Assembly: GCA_963580285.1 (NCBI GenBank)
Contig: OY757019.1
Coordinates: 64,066,587 to 64,130,586 of the forward strand
DNA: 64,000 bases
Direction of reading: 5' to 3'
Origin: Lucinisca nassula
Taxonomy: Eukaryota > Mollusca > Bivalvia > Lucinida > Lucinidae
Both the position numbers and the translations under genes were made by a program. Shown piece by piece: positions 54,144 through 64,000 of this stretch. How positions within the stretch are numbered: position 1 is the stretch's first letter; each line of letters starts with the position of its first letter. Below the pieces are notes generated by a model. That model worked only from the letters and a program-made list of their open reading frames with translations. It was not told where the DNA came from and did no database searches.

Positions 54144-54225
54144 AAGCCCACCATGGTGAAGTGGCTCAGATACACTCTTTGTAAACCATGGGTTGTGAGT
54201 TTGATCCTGGGCTTCACCAGATTTT
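54144..54225 (+). repeat. tRNA-like SINE head, copy H
   Basis: TGGTGAAGTGGCTCAG (A box-like) and GAGTTTGATCCTGG (B box-like) follow the duplicated coding end at the same distance as the truncated copy at 53953. A body is not obvious beyond 54225. Confidence 0.55.
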
Positions 54226-54387
54226 CAGATTAGTCTTTAAATTGATGTCCTGGCTCCATATAACTAAAGGCGTTGTTGGGATGTAAAATTCAAGAACACT
54301 CAACACTCACTGAAGACAAAGTGGAAGAATCGTCAATGGAATTTAAAGCATAGCATTTTCTGTATTCTTCATACCTGTACACTTAGA

Positions 54388-54541
54388 CCCCCCCCCCCCC
54401 CCTGAGGTATTTGGCATGTACCAACAGCAAGTGGTCACCTACATAATTCCTGCCAATCATGCCCCTGGGGTCCAAATAGGCCACGCGCAGGGGCCCCTTT
54501 GCTCCCATAGACTCATATTTAAAAAAAAGCTTAAAAAATCT

Positions 54542-54572
<31 letters not shown>

Positions 54573-56539
54573 TGAGGTATTTGGCATGTAGCAACGGCAA
54601 GTGGTCACCTACATAAATCCTGCCAATCATGCCCCTAGGGTCCAAATGGGCCACGCCCCGGGCCCTTTTGTTCACATAGACTAATAATTGAAAAAAAAAA
54701 AAAGCTTCATAAATCTTCTTCTCTGAAACCACAGGGCCCAGAGTTTAGATATTTAGATATTTGGCATGTACCAACAGCAAGTGGTCACCTACATAATTCC
54801 TGCCAATCATGCTGGGGTCCAAATAGGCCTTTGCTCCCATAGACTCATATTTTAAAAAAAAAGCTTAAAAAATCTTCTTCTCTGAAACCACAGCGCCCCA
54901 GAGCTTAGATATTTAGCATGTAGCAACGGCAAGTGGTCACCTACATAATTCCTGCCAGTCATGCCCCTGGGGTCCAAAAGGGCCACGCCCCGGGGCCCCT
55001 TAGCTCCTATAGGCTCATAATGGAAAAAAAAAAAAAAAAAAAATGCAAAAATCTTCTTCTCTGAAACCCACGGGGCCCAGAGCTGAGATATTTGGCATGT
55101 AGCAACGGCAAGTGGTCACCTACATAAATCCTGCCAATCATGCCCGTGGGGTCCAAATGGGCCACGCCCCGGGGCCCCTTAGCTCCCATAGGCTCATAAT
55201 GGTAAAAAACTTCAAATTTCTTCTTCTCTGAAACCACAGGGCCCAGAGCTTAGATATTTACCATGTAGCAATGACAAGTGGTCACCTACATAAATCATGC
55301 CCCTGGGGTCCAAATGGGCCACACCCTGGGACCCCCCTTAGCTCCCATAGACTCATAATGGAAAAAAAAAACTTCAAAAATCTTCTTCTCTGAAACCACA
55401 GGGCCCAGAGCTTAGATATTTTAGCATGTAGCAACGGCAAGTGTCACCTACTTATTTCCTGCTAATCATGCCCCTGGGGTCCAAATGGGGCCATGCCCTG
55501 GGGCCCCTTAGCTCCCATAGACTCATAATGGAAAAAAGCTTAAAACATCTTCTTCTCAGAAACTGTAAAGCACAGAACTTAGATATTTAGTATCTAGCAA
55601 CATAAAATAGCCAACTACATAAATCCTGTTAACCCTGCCCCTGGGGTCAAAATTGGCCACGCCCGAGCTCATCACCTCCAATAGACTTATAATGGAAAAA
55701 AAACTTAAAAATCTTCTTCTATGAAACCATAAGGCCCAGAGCTTAGATTTTTAGTATGTAGCAATGTCAAGTGGCCACCTACATAAATCCTGCCAGTTAT
55801 GCCCCTGGGATCCAAATTGGCCCCACCCCAGGGTTCTTTAGCTTCCAAAGACTTACAATTGGAGAAACTTCAAAAATCTTCTTCTCTGAAACCACAGGGC
55901 CCTTATAATGAAAAAGAAAAAGAAAGAAAAAAACAACTTAAAAATGGGGAAAAAAATCTTCAAAAATCTTCTTCTCTGAAACCATAAGTCCCAGAGCTTA
56001 GGTATTTAGCATGTAGCAATGTCGAGTGGTCGCCTACATGAATCCTGCCAATCATGCCCCTGGGGTCCAAATCCTGTGGCCCCTTAACTCCAACTTATAA
56101 TGGAAAAAGCTTCAAACATCTTCTTTGAAACCTTAGATATTTAGTATATAGCAACACAAAATGGTCGCCTACATACACCTGCCAACCGTGCCCTTTGGCT
56201 CATTAGCTTCTAAAGATTCATACTGGAAAAAACTTAAAAAAATCTTTTTCTCCAAAACCATAAGGCACAGATTTTGTTTGATTTGAAGTTTTACATCCCT
56301 GACAACACTGTATAGGTCATTTTGGAGATGTCTCTTCCAATTTTGTGGGACTTTTACCAGACATTGAGATGAAATTACATCTCAAGCCCTGTCGCCCAAT
56401 GAAACCATTAGGGTTTGTAAGCATGGACACCGCTTTGCCTGAGCTTAGATATTTAGTATGTAGCAATGTCAAGTGGTCTCCTACACTAATGATTTTCTCG
56501 TACACAGGTGAGCGATAAAGGGCCATTGGGCCCTCTTGT
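54388..56539 (+). mobile_element. Helentron/HINE-like element, 5' truncated, with poly-C tracts (element 21)
   Basis: About ten units of 165-175 bp (tcttcttctctgaaacc words) from 54390 to 56270. Runs of 15 C (54388-54402) and 30 C (54543-54572) replace the start of the first units. The 3' end has CAGGTGAGC (56505-56513), hairpin GGGCCATTGGGCCC (56520-56533) and TCTTGTA (56534-56540), the only copy with A at the last position. The stretch 56275-56440 is the dispersed repeat seen at 39018. Confidence 0.7.
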
Positions 56540-58469
56540 ATGTCAACCTGGGTTCCCCTAGGTTGTGCCGGGGCCATGCCCCGCCCCCTTAACTTCATAA
56601 AATGCCTTATATCTCAGAAACCTTACAGATCCCAACCCCTAAACCATATAATTTATATTCTTGTTCCTTATGATAAGATGCATTAAGTGACACCAACATG
56701 CCCTGCCTCCTCCACTTCATGAAATGCCATTTATCTCAAAACCATTTTGATCCCCACCCCTAAACCATATATATTCTTGTTCCTTATGATAAGATGGACT
56801 CAGTGACACCAACCTGGGGGTCCCCCGGGATGTGCCGGGGCCATGCCCCACCCCCTCCACTTCATAAAAGGCCCAATATCCCAGTAACCTTACAGATCCC
56901 CTACCCTAAACCATAAATATTCTCGTTCCTACTGATAAGTCACATTCAGTGACACCAACTTGGGGGTCCCCCGGGATGTGCGGGGGCCATGCCAAACCCC
57001 CTCCACTTCATATAAGGCTAAATACTCCAGAAACCCACCCCAAAACCATATATATTCTTGTTCCTTATGAAAAGACACATTCAGTGACACCAACCTATGG
57101 GTCACCCAGGGTGCGCCCGGGCCATACTCCACCCCTCAACTTCACAAAAGACCATATATCTGAGAAACTGTTCAGAGCCCACCCCTTAACCATATATATT
57201 CTTGTTTCTTATGATAAGATGCATTCAGTGACACCAATCTGGGGGTCCCCTAGGATGTGCAGGGGCTATGCCCCACCCCCTCCACTTGGTAAAAGGCCCA
57301 ATATCTCAGAAACCGTTCAGATCCCCACCTCAAAGCATATAAATTCTTGTTCCTTATGATAAGACCCATTCAGTGATACCAACCTAAGGGTCTCCCGGGC
57401 CACACGGGGGCAGTGCCCCACAACTCCACTTCATAAAAGGTGATATGTCTCGGAAACCATTCAGATTCCCACCCCAAAACCATATAATTTATATTCTTGT
57501 TTCTTATGATAAGACGCATTCATTGAAACCAACCTGGGGGTCCCCTGGGATGTGCCTGGGCCATGCCCAACCCCCTCCACTTCGTAAAAGGCTCAATATC
57601 TCAGAAACCATTCAGAACCCCCACCCCTAAACCATATATATTCTTGTTCCTTATGATGAGACACATTCAGTGATACCAACCTAGGGGTCTCTGGGGAGTG
57701 CTGGGGCTATGCCCCACCCTTCCACTTCATAAAATGCCATATATCTCAGAAACTGTTCAGATCCCCACCCCTAAAATATGTATATTTGTGTTCCCTATAA
57801 TAAGACTCATTCACTCACATCAACACGGGGTCTCTATGTGCTAGGGCAACATGCTGATGCCATGGCCCACCCCTCCACTTCATAAAAGGCCATTATATCT
57901 CAGACACCATTAAGATCCCCACCTCATAATTATATATATTCTTGTTTCTTATGATTGGACACATTCAGTCATCCCAACTTGGTGGTCCACAGGGGCCATT
58001 CCTCTCCTCATCATTTCATAAGAGGGCCTCATATCTTGGAAACTGTTCATATCCCCACCCCTAAACAATATAATTTCTTGTTCGTTATTATAAGACACAT
58101 TCAGCGACAACAATCTTGGCTTTCCTGGGGTCTGCCAGGGCCATGCTCCAACCCCTCCGCAGCTTAAAAGGCCTTATATCTCAGGAACAGTACACATCCC
58201 AACCCCTAAACCATATATATTCTTGTGCATTATGATAAGATGGATACAGTGATACCAGCCTGGGCTCTGTTGGGTCCATGTATCATCCCTCCTCCTCATA
58301 AAAGGCCTAATATTTCAGATACAGAGTCCACATGGGTGCTCATTTGGAAATGGGGGTTTGTTTGGGAGACTTTATAATCAATAAATTAAAACCTGAAACA
58401 ATACATGGCTGCCAGTGGGCAGTGCCCGCCTGAGCTCTGGTGAGCATTGTGGCCCATGGGCCTCTTGTT
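56540..58469 (+). mobile_element. Helentron/HINE-like element, 147-bp units, 5' truncated (element 22)
   Basis: About 12 units of the 147-bp family of elements 1, 10 and 13, more diverged. The 3' end has GCTCTGGTGAGC (58434-58445), hairpin GGCCCATGGGCC (58451-58462) and TCTTGTT (58463-58469). The left side begins abruptly inside a unit, directly after element 21. Confidence 0.78.
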
Positions 58470-58476
58470 TTGGTTT

Positions 58477-61400
58477 TTAGCTCCACTGGCCGAAGGCCAG
58501 CGGGGCTATTGTCATGGCCCTGTGTCCCTCGTGCGTCCGTGCCTCTGTGCGTTAACTTTTTCTTTAAACATCTTCTCCTAAACTACTGGGCCAATTGTAA
58601 CCAAACTTCAGAGGAATGTTCCTTGCATAGTCCTCTTCTAAATTCCTTCAAAGAATTTTGTTACACCCAGAACTCTGGTTGCCATGGCAACAAAACCACA
58701 AAAAATTAAAAATCTTTAAAAATCTCCTCCAAAACCACCTGTTGGATTTCATTTTTATTTTGCATGACTGTTCGTTGGGTTGACCTCTTTCAGATTCCTT
58801 GAAGAAATTTTGATCCGACAAAAAACATGGCTGCCATGGGCGGGGCTTATTTTCCCTATTTAACATATAGTGTAATGCTAAAACATCTTCTCCTCCTAAA
58901 CTATTGGGCCCATTGTAACCAAACTTCACAGGAATGTTCCTTACTTAGTCCTCTTCTAAATTCCTTCAAAGAATTTTGTTACACCCAGAACTCTGGTTGC
59001 CATGGCAACAAAACAACACAAAAAATTAAAAATCTTTAAAAATCTTCTCCTCCAAAACCACCTGTTGGATTTCATTTTTATTTTGCATGAATGTTCCTTG
59101 GGTGGACCTCTTTCAGATTCCTTGAAGAAATTTTGATCCGATAAAAAACATGGCCGCCATGGGTGGGGCTTATTTTCCCTATTTAACACATAGTGTAATG
59201 CTAAAACATCTTCTCCTCCTAAACTACTGTGCCAATTGTAACCAAACTTCACAGGAATGTTCCTTACTTAGTCCTCTTCTAAATTCCTTCAAAGAATTTT
59301 GTTACACCCAGAACTCTGGTTGCCATGGCAACAAAACCAAACAAAAAAATTAAAAATCTTTAGAAATCTTCTCCTCCAAACCAACCTGTTGGATTTCATT
59401 ATCCCCTCGCACAACATAGTTGTGAGGGGGGATATAGCATTTGTCCCGTACGTACGTACTTTTGTCATCGCTCTAGCGCCACGTACGTACGTACTTTTGT
59501 CATCGCTCTAGCGCCACGTACGTACTTTTGTCATCGCTCTAGCGCCTACATTTCTTGACCGATTTTAATATAACTTCACACGAACGTTCCTTACGACAAT
59601 ATCTGGAGCAAGATCGACTTTCAAGGTCATGACCTCAAGGTCAAGGTCACTCTGGCTATTTTTTTGAAAAACTTTGTCATGGCTCTAGCGCCTACATTTC
59701 TCCCCCAATTTCAATATAACTTCAAACAAATGATCCTTATAAAAATATTTCGAGCGAGTTCCACTTTCAAGGTCATGGCTTCAAGGTCAAGGTCACAGTG
59801 GCTATTTTTAGAAAAACTTTGTCATTGCTCTAGCTCCTACATTTCTTCACTGATTTCAATATAACTTCACACAAATGTTCCTTAGGACAATATCTTGAGC
59901 GAGTTGGACTTTCAAGGTCATGACCTCAAGGTCAAGGTCACTTTGGCTATTTTTAGAAAAACTTTTTCATCGCTCTAGCGCCTACATTTCTTCACCAATT
60001 TCAATATAACTTCACACAAATGTTCCTTACAAAAATATCTCCAGCGAGTTCGATTTTCCAACTCATGGCCTCAAGGTCAAGGTCACTGTGGCTATTTTAA
60101 GAAAAAACTTTGTCATCGCTCTATCGCCTATATTTCTTCACTGATTTCAATATAACTTCACACAAATGTTCCTTATGACAATATCTCAAGCGGGTTCGAC
60201 TATCAAGGTCAAGGCCTCAAGGTCAAGGTCACTGTGGCTATTTTTTAGAAAAACTTTGTCATTGCCATAGCGCTTACATTTCTTCACCAATTTCAATATA
60301 ACTTCATACAAATGTTCCTTATGACAATATCTCTAGCGAGTTCCACTTTCAAGGTCAAGGTCACTGTGTCTATTTTTAGAAAAACTTCGTCATCCCTCTA
60401 GTGCTTACATTTCTTCATCGATTTCAATATTACTTCACACAAATGTTCCTTATGACAATATCTCGCCATTTCGACTTTCAAGGTCAAGGTCACTATGGCT
60501 ATTTTTAGAAAACTTTGTCATCGCTCTAGCGCCTACATTTCTTCACTGATTTCAATATAACTTCACACAAATGTTGCTTATGACAATACCTCGAAGGAGT
60601 TGACTTTCAAGGTCAAGGTCACTGTGGCTATTTTTAGAAAAACTTTGTCATTGCTCTAGCGCTTACATTTTTTTCACCAATTTCAATATTACTTCACACA
60701 AATGTTCCTTATAACAATATCTCTTGTGAGTTCCACTTTCAAGGTCAAGGTCACTGTGGCTATTTTTAGAAAAACTTTGTCATGGCTCTAGCGCTTACAT
60801 TTCTTCACCCATTTCAATATAACTTCACACAAATGTTCCTTATGACAATACCTCTAGCGAGTTCAAGGTCAAGGTCACTGTGTCTATTTTTAGAAAAACT
60901 TCGTCATCCCTCTAGCGCTTACATTTCTTCATCGATTTCAATATAACTTCACACAAATGTTCCTTATGACAATATCTCAAGCTATTTAGACTTTCAAGCT
61001 CAAGGTCACTGTGGCTATTTTTAGAAAAACTTTGTCATCGCTCTAGCACCGACATTTAATGATGGATTGTAATAGAACTTCACACAAATGTTTCTGACTT
61101 ACTTTGACTTTCAAGGTCATGACCTCAAAGTCAAGGTCACTGTGGCTATCTTTAGAAAAACTTTGTCATCGCTCTACCGCCTACATTTATTAACAGATTT
61201 TAATATAACTTCACACAAAAGATGCTTATGATAATATCTTGAGCAAGATCTACTTTCGTGGTCATGGCCTCAAGTCAAGGTCACTATGGCTATTTTTAGA
61301 GAAACGTCATCACTCTAGAATGTACATTTATTGGAGGATTTTTAAACAAACTTTACACAAATGTTGCATATGATAATATCTCAAGCAAGTTGGACTTTTG

Positions 61401-61963
61401 CCATTTCAGTGTTTTCCACACACGAAATTGTCTAGTGCGAGGGGATTTGTATCGCATGCGATGCCTTGTTTTTATTTTGCATGAATGTTCCTTGGGTGGA
61501 CCTCTTTTAGATTCCTTGAAGAAATTTTGATCTGACAAAAAAACATGGCTGCCATAGGCGGGGCTTATTTTCACTATTTAACATATAATGTAATGCTAAA
61601 AAATCTTCTTCTGCAAAAGTACTTGTGGGATTTCATTGTAATTTGCATGAATTGTCCTTGGGTGGACTGTTGTCAGATTCCTTGAAAAAAATTTGATCTT
61701 ACAAAAAAACATGGCCGCCATGGGCAAGGCTTATTTTCACTATATAACATATAGTGTAATGCTGAAAATATTTTCTGCAAAAGTTCTTGTTTTATTTCAT
61801 AGTTATTTGGCATGCATGTTCCTTGGGTGGACCTCTGTCAGATTCCTTGAAGAAATTTTGATCCGACAAAAAACATGGCTGCAGTTGGCGGGGTTTATTT
61901 TCACTATATAACATGTAGTGTAATGTTAAAAAAGTCTTCTCTTCTTAAAAAGTTCTTGTTTAT
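58477..61963 (+). mobile_element. Helentron/HINE-like element, 315-bp units (element 23)
   Basis: TTAGCTCCACTGGCCGAAGG hairpin (58479-58508), GTGCGTCCGTGCC tract, then units of about 315 bp with X-boxes GTTGCCATGGCAAC at 58678, 58996 and 59319. Interrupted at 59400 by element 24 and resumed at 61471. It fades at ttcttgttta (about 61957-61966) without a clear paired 3' end. Confidence 0.72.
59401..61470 (+). mobile_element. Nested Helentron/HINE-like element, AGGTCA-rich units (element 24)
   Basis: Hairpin ATCCCCTCGCACAAC...GGGGGAT (59401-59432), CGTACGTACGTAC tract triplicated with 39 bp (59449-59548), then about 12 units of 130-150 bp, nearly each with TCAAGGTCAAGGTCAC. The 3' end has GTGCGAGGGGAT (61435-61446, exact inverse of ATCCCCTCGCAC), hairpin ATCGCATGCGAT (61451-61462) and CCTTGTT (61464-61470). 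The flanks ggatttcatt and tttattttgc rejoin the element 23 unit exactly. Confidence 0.9.
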
Positions 61964-61968
61964 TTATA

Positions 61969-61999
<31 letters not shown>

Positions 62000-62005
62000 A
62001 AGTAC
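61964..62005 (+). repeat. (TTTA)n microsatellite
   Basis: Simple tttattta repeat of about 40 bp at the right edge of element 23. Confidence 0.9.
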
Positions 62006-62346
62006 CTTCCTGTATCTGAATTAATCTCCTCCAATTTTGCTGACTATCACATATCTATAGAGGTCCACCTACAAATCGTCATTCTAAAATTCAAAACATC
62101 AGAAATTTCACTTGCCCATCACACTTTTGATAGAACTGATGTTTTCAACACAAACTCTATTTATACGACTTGATGTTTCAAAATACTGAGAGAGATTGAT
62201 TTATTAGACCTAATTATACTACAGTGTCAACAGTTCTCCAGATCCCTGCGTGTTAAAATGGCTTAGTTGAAAAGGGAGGCATACCAAATCCGACGGAAGA
62301 AAGGAAAAAATAAATAAAGAAATAAAAACATAAATCTGGATATTTT
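62006..62346. other. No recognisable feature
   Basis: AT-rich DNA with no array or frame. Confidence 0.5.
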
Positions 62347-62960
62347 TTAGCTCCACTGGCCAAAGACCGGCGGGTCTTATGTTATATTTTATGGCCCTGT
62401 GTCTGTTGTGCGTCTGTGCGGTTGTACATCCATGCTTTAACTTTTTTCTTTAAACATTTCCTCCTTAACTACTTGGTCGATTGTAACCAAACTTCACAGG
62501 AATGTTTCTCACATAGTCCTCTTCTGAATTCCTTCAAAGAATTTTGTTACATGCAGAACAAAATGGCATCGAAACCAAAAAAAAATATTTAAAAATCTTC
62601 TCCTCCAAAACCGCTCAATGGATTTTATTCTTATTTTGCATGAATGTTCCTTGGGTGGACCTCTGTCAGATTCCTGATCAGACAAAAAACATGGCCACCA
62701 TGGCCATGCCCCACATGACTGCCATGGCCATGCCCCTTGGCTCATTAGCTTTCAAAGACTTATATGGGGAAAAGTTTTAAAAACCTTCTTCTCCAAAACC
62801 GCTCAACTTAATGGATTTCATTCTTACTTTGCATGAATGTTCCTTGGGTGGACCTCTGTCAGATTCCTTGAAGCAATTTTGATCAGACAAAAAACATGGC
62901 CGCCAAGGACACGCCCATTGGCTAATTAACTTCCATAGACTCATAAAGGGATCTTTTTTT
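62347..62960 (+). mobile_element. Helentron/HINE-like element, 3' end not seen (element 25)
   Basis: TTAGCTCCACTGGCC start with a degenerate hairpin to about 62380, then a GTCTGTTGTGCGTCTGTGC tract and about two units of the element 23 family, with ATGGCCATGCCCC words. It is cut at 62963 by the next element, whose right end is outside the window. Confidence 0.65.
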
Positions 62961-62962
62961 TT

Positions 62963-64000
62963 TTAGCTCACCGTCACGTAGTGACGAGGTGAGCTTTTGG
63001 GATCACTTTTTGTCCGTCGTGCGTCCGTCCGTGCGTGCGTGCGTCCGTGCGTGCGTAAACAATTTCTTTAAACGACATCTCCTCCTAAACCACTGATCGG
63101 ATTTTGACCAAACTTCACAGGAATGATCCTTAGGTGGTCCCCTTTCAAAGTTGTTCAAATGGTTCCGGTCCATTGCACATGTAGGTTTTTGGGGCCAAAA
63201 ATAGACTTTTTTCACCAAAAACTTAAAAAATCTTCTTCTCTGAAACCACAAGGCCCAGGTCTTTGATATTTGGTATGAAGCTTCATCTAGTGGACCCCTA
63301 CCAAGATTGTTCAAATTTTTGTGCTGGGGCCAAAAATGCCCCCGCCCCGGGGCCCTTTGGTTTTATATAGGCTTATATAGGGAAAATCTTTAAAAATCTT
63401 CTTCTCTGAAACCACAAGGCCCAGGACTTTGATATTTGGTCTGAAGCTTCATCTAGTGGACCCCTACCAAGATTGTTCAAATTATAGTGCTGGGACAAAA
63501 AATGCCCCCGCCACGGGGCCCTTTGGTTTTACATTGGCTTATATAGGGAAAATCTTTAAAAATCTTCTTCTCTGAAACCACAAGGCCGAGGTCTTTGATA
63601 TTTGGTATGAAGCTTCATCTAGTGGACCCCTACCAAGATTGTTCAAATTATAGTGCCGGGGCCAAAAATGCCCCTGCCCCGGGGCCCTTTGGTTTTACAT
63701 GGGCTTATATAGGGAAAATCTTTAAAAATCTTCTTCTCTGAAACCACAAGGCCCAGGCAGGACTTTGATATTTGGTATGAAGCTTCATCTAGTAGACCCC
63801 TACCAAGATTGTTCAAATTATAGTGCCGGGGCCAAAAATGCCCCCGCCCCGGGGCCCTTTGGTTTTACATAGGCTTATATAGGGAAAATCTTTAAAAATC
63901 TTCTTCTCTGAAACCACAAGGCCCAGGACTTTGATATTTGGTATGAAGCTTCATCTAGTGGACCCCTACCAAGATTGTTCAAATTATAGTGCTGGGACAA
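62963..64000 (+). mobile_element. Helentron/HINE-like element, 166-bp units, runs off the window (element 26)
   Basis: Hairpin AGCTCACCGTCAC...GAGGTGAGCT (62965-62995), (GTCCGTGCGTGC) tract, a single 5' segment, then units of about 166-170 bp marked by gcttatataggg at 63371, 63537, 63703 and 63873. Successive units are almost the same, so the array is young or homogenised. Confidence 0.85.

Noticed and set aside
9..64000. CRISPR array or bacterial origin
   Set aside because: The repeats are 140-330 bp with no spacers of constant length, and no cas-like genes or operons are present. SINE heads and pogo-like ends point to a eukaryote.

Overview
The window looks like intergenic or intronic DNA from a eukaryote, most probably a bivalve mollusc. 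That is an inference: the DNA is AT-rich, there are no bacterial-style operons, and almost everything is nested repeats of a type typical of bivalves (hairpin-ended elements with a GTCCGTC microsatellite and a tandem-repeat core). Only one stretch reads like a real protein-coding exon (53252-53937, a possible PD-(D/E)XK nuclease fold). There is also a reverse-transcriptase fragment (minus strand, about 1764-2027) and a 28-codon remnant of a pogo/CENP-B-type transposase (minus strand, 7934-8020). I saw no rRNA gene, CRISPR array or intact canonical tRNA gene. The tRNA-like sequences are heads of SINEs.

The dominant class, about 25 copies, has one architecture. A 5' hairpin lies next to a T (arm such as ATGCCCCCAA, or the AGCTCACC type). 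It is followed by a (GTCCGTC/GTCTGT)n microsatellite and then a tandem array with a unit of about 143-175 bp or twice that. Next comes a second copy of one 5' hairpin arm in inverted sense, then a short palindrome, then TCTTGTT or TCTAGTT. This resembles non-autonomous Helentron/HINE (rolling-circle) elements. Where one copy sits inside the array of another, the interrupted unit can be rejoined and no target-site duplication is seen, often in a T run.

Layout: 1-1763 is the 3' part of a 147-bp-unit element that ends inside the reverse-transcriptase fragment. 2529-8835 is a composite element holding three nested elements of the same class plus a pogo-like transposon. 8842-11808 is a 143-bp-unit element. 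11.9-12.3 kb is a palindromic CCATGGT array. 12.39-23.27 kb is a nest of at least five elements. 23.27-25.28 kb is a dispersed repeat plus a GTTCTTGAAC array. 25.3-28.7 kb holds small inverted-repeat elements, a 75-bp array and a cluster of SINE heads. 28875-31153 is another element, sitting in the loop of a long inverted repeat. 31.4-36.7 kb is a thicket of pogo-like (TA duplication) and hAT-like (5-bp duplication) DNA transposons. 37-44.6 kb holds word-repeat arrays, three very small elements of the main class, a hAT-like element with a 6-bp duplication, SINEs and a 183-bp MITE whose empty site is also in the window. 44.6-52.8 kb is one element split by a 7.2-kb nested element. 53.25-54.22 kb is the coding exon and its tandemly duplicated 3' end with a SINE. 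54.4-64 kb is a run of further array elements continuing past the window edge.

The genes do not form a pathway. What links the window is transposon ecology: rolling-circle-like elements repeatedly insert into T runs of older arrays, nearly always in the same orientation, and so build head-to-tail nests. The arrays also scatter recognisable transcription-factor motifs (RFX X-boxes, AGGTCA half-sites, AAGATGGC motifs).
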